This document shows positions 12,772 through 18,683 of a DNA stretch of 18,683 bases, piece by piece. Numbering within the stretch: the stretch's first letter is position 1; every line of letters starts with the position of its first letter. The position numbers and the translations under genes are program-made. The notes beneath the pieces are model-generated. The model was given only the letters and a program-made list of their open reading frames with translations. It did not search any database and was not told the origin of the DNA. Origin of the DNA: UBA7236 sp964638865 (GTDB taxonomy: Bacteria > Bacteroidota > Bacteroidia > Chitinophagales > BACL12); NCBI GenBank assembly GCA_964638865.1, contig CAZXBG010000081.1:1-18683 (forward strand), given 5' to 3'.

Positions 12772-14979
12772 TTATTTTATGATCATTAATTTTTGTGTCG
12801 ACACATTTCCATCGGCAATTACCTCCACCAAATATTGTCCGGCAGACAATTCATTTACATCTATATAATTTAATTCTGAAATAGCATTTTTTATTTCTTT
12901 CAGTTTATTTCCTGTAATATTAAATATGGAAATATTTTCTATCGAACTATTTGTTTGCAAATAAAAATAATTTGATGTTGGATTTGGGGAGATAATAAAT
13001 GTGATATTATTTAATTCATTAATTCCTGTTGGATTTGTTTCAGTAGAAGAAATTCCCACAATGGATAATTCTTCTCCTTCCAAATTAATTGCGCGGATAT
13101 TTTCAAATCTATATTCAATTTCTTCTGCTTCACCTTTGCCTGCAATATTATCAATTACAACAAAACTTAAAGTGCCAATTTCACCATATCCCGATGCATT
13201 GGTATTGTCGGTTCTTACAGCACCTCCATCGGCATTCGGATCAGTGCCATTGTTTTTTGTCAATTGTAAATAATTATCTGCATCCAATAACCAGGAATCA
13301 TTAAAATTAATTTTAATTGATCCGGGTTCAATATCCTCTCCATCTACAGCAACGTTAAAACGAATTCCATAAATGGCATCTACCATATTTGCTGCATCAC
13401 CTAAAACTATTGGAATTGTATTTAATCCGATCGTTGCAGAGCCATCGGTGATAAAACTTAATGGAATATCTCCCGCTTCTGTTCTTAAAATATTAACGGC
13501 ATGTGAAAATGTATAATTTAAAGAAACTGCCGTTGTGTCGTCATCACTAATTATTCCATCGCCGTTAGCATCGGTGTATTTATGATTTGTTCCGTCGGGT
13601 AAAGTTGTTGCCCATTCGTCGGCATTTTGTGCTGTCCAGTAGTTGGTAGCATCCGGTCTTGCGGCTCCTGTAGCGCCATATCCCAAACCAATTGCAAACA
13701 GATCGTCCATAAAAGCAAATCCATCGTTATCTGCATCACCCGGCCAAACGCAATTAAATACGCAAGCGGGAATATTACCCGCTATATCGGATGCAATTAA
13801 AAAATAATAAGATGGAATTCCAATTTTCCACGCCATACCGCCGGCAATAAACTTATCGCCACAACCATAGGTTGAAATTGCTTCGAGTGTATTATAATCG
13901 GTATAATTAATTGTTTGAGTTGATGTTTCTGCGAGTGAAATATCGAGGGTAACTATTTCAACGTATCCTCCTGTTGCCGGGTCATAAGTTTCGCCATCAT
14001 AATTGTAACGGATATATTTATAATCACCGGTTTTTAATTGTTTAATATCTCCCGAATTAGAATTAAATAAAGCACCCGGGGTTGGAATAATTGTTGCCGG
14101 CCCTGCAACAGCAGGAACAGTTACAATAGTACTGGTATATTGATCGCCAAAAAATCCTCCGGCATAACTTATTCCGGTTACAAGATAATCGCCATCGTTG
14201 TTAACAGCAATATTTGTAGGATAAAAAACATCATCCACATCGGCAAGTTTCTCTGCACGTTCCACAACAAATGCAGAATTAATTCTTGCGATATAACTTA
14301 CCGTTGTATCGGTGCATGTATACCTCCATGTCAATAAAAAATTTCCTTCACCATCACCTTCAATATCAGAACTGTTTAAAAATATATACGTATAATCGGG
14401 ATAAATAAGATCATGATAATCGAGTATTGTTGTGGACAAAAGATCACCCGTTGCATTGGAAACTGTGTTGATATAAATTAAACCTGCAACATCGTAGCTG
14501 TTTATACATGCTATATCACCGGAAGGTAATTGATAAACGTAGGTTTGAGATGCGGAATTCTCCGGTAAAAGATCTGACCATGCATCCGACGACCACAATA
14601 AATTTCCATTGCCGTCTGTTTTAATAAACCAGGGTTTGTAGGTATCTCCCAAAATTGCGCTAACTAAATATCCGCCATCCGAAGGAACCGGAGAAATATG
14701 TTGCGAAATTTCAATACTGCCAGCTTTATCGTGGTGTTGCTCCCAGTGTACGGTTCCGGCGGTATCGAAATAAACCATGTAAACTTCGCCTTCCATAATG
14801 TCAATAAGCCCGATATCGCCTACAGCAACAATACTCACATCATCTGTATAAATATCTTTTGCAATAGCTCCCTGCCAAATGAGGGTTCCCTGTTTTGCGT
14901 AGGACCAACTTTGAGCGCTTAATGATTCACATACGGATACCAGAAACAAGACAGCAAATAAGTAATAATTCGTTTTCAT
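12772..14979 (-). CDS. T9SS surface protein with propeller-like, dockerin-like and cohesin-like modules (paralog B)
   Basis: A 735-residue secreted protein with the same layout as the gene that follows it on this strand. Signal peptide 1-22 (cleaved after LSA); about 30-400 is beta-rich with DGGYL/DGDYL-type repeats; 406-495 is a dockerin-like module with loops D415-A-D-N-D-G...D426 and D470-A-N-G-D-G...D481; 505-630 is a cohesin-like module; 662-735 is a T9SS type A sorting domain (FIISPNPTSN...LSAGQYLVEVIA). Shared blocks with paralog A include CVFNCVWPGDA-N/D-NDG, GYGATG, DDDTTAV and LRTEAGD. The N-terminal halves have diverged far more than the calcium and beta modules, so the conserved part may be the working core and the propeller the variable part. 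A surface binding role is inferred; no enzyme motif is visible. Confidence 0.88.
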   Translation of the reverse strand: MKTNYYLFAVLFLVSVCESLSAQSWSYAKQGTLIWQGAIAKDIYTDDVSIVAVGDIGLIDIMEGEVYMVYFDTAGTVHWEQHHDKAGSIEISQHISPVPSDGGYLVSAILGDTYKPWFIKTDGNGNLLWSSDAWSDLLPENSASQTYVYQLPSGDIACINSYDVAGLIYINTVSNATGDLLSTTILDYHDLIYPDYTYIFLNSSDIEGDGEGNFLLTWRYTCTDTTVSYIARINSAFVVERAEKLADVDDVFYPTNIAVNNDGDYLVTGISYAGGFFGDQYTSTIVTVPAVAGPATIIPTPGALFNSNSGDIKQLKTGDYKYIRYNYDGETYDPATGGYVEIVTLDISLAETSTQTINYTDYNTLEAISTYGCGDKFIAGGMAWKIGIPSYYFLIASDIAGNIPACVFNCVWPGDADNDGFAFMDDLFAIGLGYGATGAARPDATNYWTAQNADEWATTLPDGTNHKYTDANGDGIISDDDTTAVSLNYTFSHAVNILRTEAGDIPLSFITDGSATIGLNTIPIVLGDAANMVDAIYGIRFNVAVDGEDIEPGSIKINFNDSWLLDADNYLQLTKNNGTDPNADGGAVRTDNTNASGYGEIGTLSFVVIDNIAGKGEAEEIEYRFENIRAINLEGEELSIVGISSTETNPTGINELNNITFIISPNPTSNYFYLQTNSSIENISIFNITGNKLKEIKNAISELNYIDVNELSAGQYLVEVIADGNVSTQKLMIIK

Positions 14980-15146
14980 ATGTTATAAAGTTAACTGTTA
15001 GAAATTTGAGTGATGCAAAGATTAACATACCACGGTTGTTTGGAAAATACAAATTCACTACTTTTATAGCTATATTTATTGTTGATGTGTTATGTATTTA
15101 ATTGTAATTCAACATATTATAACATCTATAATTCAAATTTATAGTT
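14980..15146. promoter_or_regulatory. Divergent intergenic region
   Basis: 167 AT-rich bases separate the divergent start codons of T9SS paralog B and the helical protein gene. A minus-strand AATCTTTG (15023-15016) is one base off the -7 consensus but lacks a well-spaced -33 element. No strong plus-strand promoter was identified. Confidence 0.3.
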
Positions 15147-16586
15147 ATGGCACTGCCAAAAATAATTAGTATTTATCAGGCCTTAACAACAAAAGAGCAG
15201 GAATTTTTTGCTGATTTTGTGCGAAGTCCTTATAATAACAAGAGGAAAAAGATCCTGATGTTGTTTGATATTATTGAAAATGCCTTTAAAACAGGTGCCT
15301 CCGGCTCTTGGGATAAGGCAGCGGCGCATACTCTGATATTCGGAAATTCCAAGCAGGATGAATTGCAGATCAATAATTTATTGAGCGATTTGTATAAGCT
15401 GCTGGAAAAATACCTGGCCTGGAAACAATTTGAAAAACATCAGGACAGAAAGGATGTTTTGGTGATTGAAAATCTGATGGAAACAGCCATTACAGAAAAT
15501 GCCGGAAAAATAATCAGAAAAAAATCGCAACAGGGAGAAGGGACAGATGTGGTATCTAATTTTTTATTTTACCAATTAGCAGATCAGTATTATTTCCAAT
15601 TATCGCGTAAGGGAGATAATACACATTTAATAAAAAGTCAGGAAGCACTGGATATTTATTATTTGAGTAATCAGTTAAAAATTTGGTGCGAATTAATGAA
15701 TCGTTCCAATATACTTGCGCTGCAATACGACAATATTAAATTTAATCGTTTCATTCAGTTTTTGGAAAATAATTTATCGGATTATGCACATTATCCAACA
15801 GTAAGTATTTATTATCCGATATTGCTGTGGTTAAAAGATCCGGATAGTGATGAATGGTATGAAGGATTCCGAGAAAAATTATTTTTACATATTGGCGAAT
15901 TTCCGGAAAATGAGGCGAAGGATATTGTTGCTTATGTGCAGAATTATTGCGTGAAAAGAATTAATCAGGGGAGAAATGAATTTTTAAAGGAGTGGTTTGA
16001 GATAGCGCAATTTATGTTGCCGCTTAATTTGCTCAACGACAATAAATATATTTCGGAGTGGACCTATAAAAATATTATTACGGTTGGGGTGCGACTGCAT
16101 GCATTTGAATGGACTGAAAATTTTATTCATGGGTATTATACCAAACTCGCTCCCGAACAAAGAGACAATGCTTATCAATATAATCTTGCAGTATATTATT
16201 ACGAAAAACAGGATTTTGATAAAGCCATGCAATTATTGAACAGAGTTCATTTTACAGATCCGAATTATTATCTCGATGCAAAAAGTATTTTATTAAAAAT
16301 ATTTTACGATCATCAGGAATTTGAAGCATTATTATCGCTGAAGGATACGGTAAAAATATATTTGCTGCGCGATAAACAATTGAGTAAAAGTCAGCGGGCA
16401 CTTTATAAAAATTTATTCAATAATACTATTAAACTTTATAAATTGCGTATCAATAAGGGTTTCGTAAATGCAGAAAAGTGGGGGAAATTATTTACCGCTC
16501 TTCGGCAGGAAGTGGACTCAACAACTATTTTAGCGAATAAACAATGGTTGCAATTAAAGATTGCAGAGATTACGGATATGCGGTAG
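15147..16586 (+). CDS. Uncharacterised helical (TPR-like) protein
   Basis: A 479-residue, probably cytosolic protein: no signal peptide or membrane segment. It is almost entirely helical by composition. The N-terminus (LTTKEQEFFADFVRSPYNNK, 13-32) matches a start I associate with an unnamed Bacteroidota family (variants of 'FxxFLxSPYFN'). Residues 341-395 have helix-pair spacing like a TPR (YQYNLAVYYYEKQDFDKAMQLLNRV). Helical repeats of this kind usually mediate protein binding, so a scaffold role is inferred; no catalytic motif is seen. The first ATG (15147) fits the start well. Its TAG stop is immediately followed by the opposing stop codon of the ABC permease gene, with no base between and no terminator. 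Confidence 0.8.
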   Translation: MALPKIISIYQALTTKEQEFFADFVRSPYNNKRKKILMLFDIIENAFKTGASGSWDKAAAHTLIFGNSKQDELQINNLLSDLYKLLEKYLAWKQFEKHQDRKDVLVIENLMETAITENAGKIIRKKSQQGEGTDVVSNFLFYQLADQYYFQLSRKGDNTHLIKSQEALDIYYLSNQLKIWCELMNRSNILALQYDNIKFNRFIQFLENNLSDYAHYPTVSIYYPILLWLKDPDSDEWYEGFREKLFLHIGEFPENEAKDIVAYVQNYCVKRINQGRNEFLKEWFEIAQFMLPLNLLNDNKYISEWTYKNIITVGVRLHAFEWTENFIHGYYTKLAPEQRDNAYQYNLAVYYYEKQDFDKAMQLLNRVHFTDPNYYLDAKSILLKIFYDHQEFEALLSLKDTVKIYLLRDKQLSKSQRALYKNLFNNTIKLYKLRINKGFVNAEKWGKLFTALRQEVDSTTILANKQWLQLKIAEITDMR

Positions 16587-17372
16587 TTAAAGGTCGCGTT
16601 TTTTAATGATAAACCAGGTGCCAAAACAAAATAATACGGCATAAACAAATCCCACTCCCAATGCTAATCCGGTCGGCGCTGCGGCAGGAGCATCCATTCC
16701 TCCGCTCCTAACATGATCCAAGGGAAAAGGAACGAGTTTTAAAAAGTAGGTTGCAATAGGCATATAGTCGCCAAATCCATCGGGAAAAATTGCTTCGCGA
16801 AGTATAACGTCAATCGGAAATAAAAAGAGCAGAAAAATAATTACGGCAAGTCCGGTTCTTTTAAATAATGTTCCGAAGAAAAACCCCATTGACATCATAC
16901 CGAGTGATTGCACAAAATAAGCGAATACAAACCCACTGTGATCAAACATGTTAGATTTTGTTTCGGGAGTGGAATAAATTGTTCCGGCAATAACTCCGCT
17001 TATAAATAAAATGAGTGTGGAAATAACAGAGAGCAAAACCACTAATAAAATTTTACCAATTACAGTTTCTTTACGCTGTAAACCATCTATTACATTTTGA
17101 CGGAGTGTGCGGTAAGTATATTCATTACCGGTAACAAATATTACCAATAATGCAAGAATGATATTAAAGTAACAGGCATATAAAGTATAATAATTCCAAA
17201 TATTAGGGAAGCCTAATACCTTATCGGAAGTTAATCCCTCGTTCTCACTTCCACCAAGGTTTTTACCCGCAAGCAAAACGAGTACCATTAATAACAAATA
17301 TAAAACGAACAGAATTTTAAAAGTTCTGTAAGGAAGTAATTTCGATAATTCTATTTTTAATAATCGTAACAT
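16587..17372 (-). CDS. ABC-2 type transporter permease
   Basis: A 261-residue membrane protein. A short cytosolic N-terminus (MLRLLKIELSKLLPYRT) precedes helix 1 (about 19-36), an extracytoplasmic loop, and five more hydrophobic segments (about 63-83, 109-131, 147-168, 172-189, 234-254). This is the six-helix ABC-2 permease layout of NatB/BcrB-like exporters. It starts 5 bp after the ATPase gene's stop codon, so the two form an operon and a transporter. The substrate is unknown. The gene converges with the helical protein gene, with abutting stop codons. Confidence 0.9.
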   Translation of the reverse strand: MLRLLKIELSKLLPYRTFKILFVLYLLLMVLVLLAGKNLGGSENEGLTSDKVLGFPNIWNYYTLYACYFNIILALLVIFVTGNEYTYRTLRQNVIDGLQRKETVIGKILLVVLLSVISTLILFISGVIAGTIYSTPETKSNMFDHSGFVFAYFVQSLGMMSMGFFFGTLFKRTGLAVIIFLLFLFPIDVILREAIFPDGFGDYMPIATYFLKLVPFPLDHVRSGGMDAPAAAPTGLALGVGFVYAVLFCFGTWFIIKKRDL

Positions 17373-17377
17373 ATTTA

Positions 17378-18268
17378 TTATTCGGCGGTTAATTCTAAAA
17401 ATTGTTCTTCAAGACGTTTTTTGCGGGCATTCAAATGACTTACTGTGATATTTTTTTCATGCAGATATTTATTTAATGCTGCAGGAGAAAAATCGGTGGC
17501 GACATTTAATACTACCATATTATTTTCGCGGTTTAATTTATTAATTCCCCGGTAATTATTTAATGTTGAAATTAAAACATCTATATTATCGGCGGAGATT
17601 TCCAATTGGTCTTCGCCCTTTATTAATTGTGCAACAGAGCCTTCGGCGAGCAGATTTCCTTTTTTAATTACGCTTACATGGGTACAAACCTTTTCTACCT
17701 CATCGAGTATATGACTTGCAATAATAATGGTTCTTCCTTCGGAGGATTGTTTTGTAATAAATTCACGCACTTCTGCAATTCCTTGTGGATCGAGCCCATT
17801 AGTTGGTTCGTCTAAAACCAATACATCGGGATTTCCCAAAAGTGCAGAAGCGAGAGCAAGGCGCTGTCGCATACCAAGAGAATATGTTTTGGCAGCACTT
17901 TTTTTCCTTTCGAATAGGTTCACGGAACTTAAAACGCCGTCAATTTCATTTTCATCCACTCTTTTGATCTTTGCGATCACACGAAGATTTTGTTCGCCCG
18001 ACAAATAGGGATAAAAATTAGGTTGTTCTAAAAGAGCGCCGATCCTCTTGCGATTTTCGTCCTTGTTACCATTGTCGAACCAGGAAAAATTTCCCGAACT
18101 CGGATGAATAATTCCGAGCAACATACCGAGTGTGGTAGTTTTTCCGCTTCCGTTAGGCCCTAATATGCCATAAACCGCTCCTTTTTCAACACGCAGATTC
18201 AATCCATTAACAGCTTTAATAGGGCCGTAGTGTTTTTTGAGATCGCTGGTGGATAATATTACTTCCAA
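17378..18268 (-). CDS. ABC transporter ATP-binding protein (ABC-2/BcrA-NatA-like)
   Basis: The nucleotide-binding subunit of an ABC-2 exporter. From the chosen start (296 residues): Walker A GPNGSGKTT (37-45), Q-loop at Q82, signature YSLGMRQRLAL (129-139; the SGGQ slot reads SLGM, common in this family), Walker B VLVLDEP (149-155) with E154 catalytic, D-loop GLD (158-160), H-loop H186, then a C-terminal accessory domain (about 215-296). The frame extends upstream to a GTG at 18349, but that extra N-terminus (VRSPPHPASHFLC) is not family-like. A TTG at 18268 falls just before VILSTSDLKKHYG, where these proteins start, so I chose it; the codon is rare as a start and carries no clear RBS. A one-mismatch -7 box, TATTTTTA, lies at 18293-18286. 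It forms an operon with the permease gene downstream. Confidence 0.92.
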   Translation of the reverse strand: MEVILSTSDLKKHYGPIKAVNGLNLRVEKGAVYGILGPNGSGKTTTLGMLLGIIHPSSGNFSWFDNGNKDENRKRIGALLEQPNFYPYLSGEQNLRVIAKIKRVDENEIDGVLSSVNLFERKKSAAKTYSLGMRQRLALASALLGNPDVLVLDEPTNGLDPQGIAEVREFITKQSSEGRTIIIASHILDEVEKVCTHVSVIKKGNLLAEGSVAQLIKGEDQLEISADNIDVLISTLNNYRGINKLNRENNMVVLNVATDFSPAALNKYLHEKNITVSHLNARKKRLEEQFLELTAE

Positions 18269-18349
18269 AATTTTAAAGTTTGAGGTAAAAATAGTGAAGT
18301 TGAAGGTGCAAAGGAAATGAGATGCAGGGTGGGGCGGAGATCGGACCAC

Positions 18350-18683
18350 AAGGAGTGAGTGGTGAGTGGTGATTGGTATTTTCGAGGGAAAAACTTTTTA
18401 GATCTCCCTTCGGTGGATTAGGGAAAACACCAACCAAGGGCGAAGGAAATAAAAAATAATGAACAAGGAATAAATAATATAAAACAAGGGCATCGATTTT
18501 ATAACAAACTTATTTCATGACAACAACCTTTTACACTTTATCCCTGTGCGCGCTGCCCCTCTGCGTGTAAACCCTAATAACTGCGCAAAACCACAGTTTT
18601 GCATGGTGAAAAAAATCAAACACGGCGAAAGGAAATAAAAAATAATGAACAAGGAATAAATAATATAAAACAAGGGCATCGAT
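18350..18683. repeat. Repeat-rich non-coding end with an exact 55-bp direct repeat
   Basis: No gene is visible. It begins with gtgagtggtgagtggtga words (18355-18372), the inverse of the cactactcac words at the left end of the window. A 55-bp block at 18443-18497 is repeated exactly at 18629-18683, 186 bp later; the second copy ends at the last base of the window. Between them, ctgtgcgcgctgcccctctgcgtg (about 18544-18567) belongs to the CGCAGAG word family of the 9.5-10 kb region. Confidence 0.85.

Noticed and set aside
17727..18008. Plus-strand ORFs inside the ABC ATPase gene
   Set aside because: They are antisense to Walker B and signature motifs that fix the minus strand as coding.
16587..18268. 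Gliding-motility ABC transporter GldA/GldF
   Set aside because: The sequences show only generic ABC-2 exporter motifs, and no other gliding gene is adjacent; a specific Gld assignment cannot be supported.

Overview
The window looks like a metagenome-assembled scaffold from a Bacteroidota bacterium, probably of the Chitinophagales/Saprospirales kind. The evidence is three proteins with signal peptides and type IX secretion (T9SS) C-terminal sorting domains, several lipobox lipoproteins, AT-rich intergenic DNA, almost no Shine-Dalgarno sites, and promoter boxes close to the Bacteroidota -7 consensus TAnnTTTG. I found no tRNA, rRNA, CRISPR array, transposase or phage gene.

Layout. 1-2.5 kb: two NAD biosynthesis genes on the minus strand, nadD and nadA, with degenerate intergenic repeats on both sides of nadA. 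2.7-4.7 kb: a 2TM potassium channel with a cytosolic RCK domain and a DUF1295 membrane protein, both minus. 4.7-5.5 kb: a YceI-like lipoprotein on the plus strand with a clear terminator. 5.9-7.4 kb: a minus-strand pair, a T9SS-exported protein and a small lipoprotein. 7.4-9.4 kb: a plus-strand YkuD-type L,D-transpeptidase lipoprotein and a DUF6629 membrane protein. 9.4-10.3 kb: a repeat-rich non-coding stretch holding a 100-N assembly gap, a tandem pair of MITE-like elements, a long inverted repeat and a terminator. 10.3-15 kb: two tandem paralogous T9SS surface proteins, each with a propeller-like N-terminal half, a dockerin-like calcium module, a cohesin-like beta module and a sorting domain. 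15.1-16.6 kb: a helical protein of unknown function on the plus strand. 16.6-18.3 kb: an ABC-2 exporter pair (permease and ATPase) on the minus strand. 18.3-18.7 kb: non-coding repeats to the window end.

Working together. Most genes are ordinary chromosomal ones in short transcription units. The clearest linked biology is cell-surface: the paired dockerin/cohesin-like T9SS proteins, the third T9SS protein with its lipoprotein partner, and the envelope proteins YceI and L,D-transpeptidase. The most unusual DNA is non-coding. Several short-word, roughly 8-bp periodic repeat families fill the intergenic regions and run into the 3' ends of genes. Exact 55-bp repeats sit at both edges of the N gap and at the window end, the pattern expected of a de Bruijn assembly broken at k=55. 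From that I infer that the 100-N gap hides about 58 bp of a 225-bp tandem repeat, or additional repeat units.
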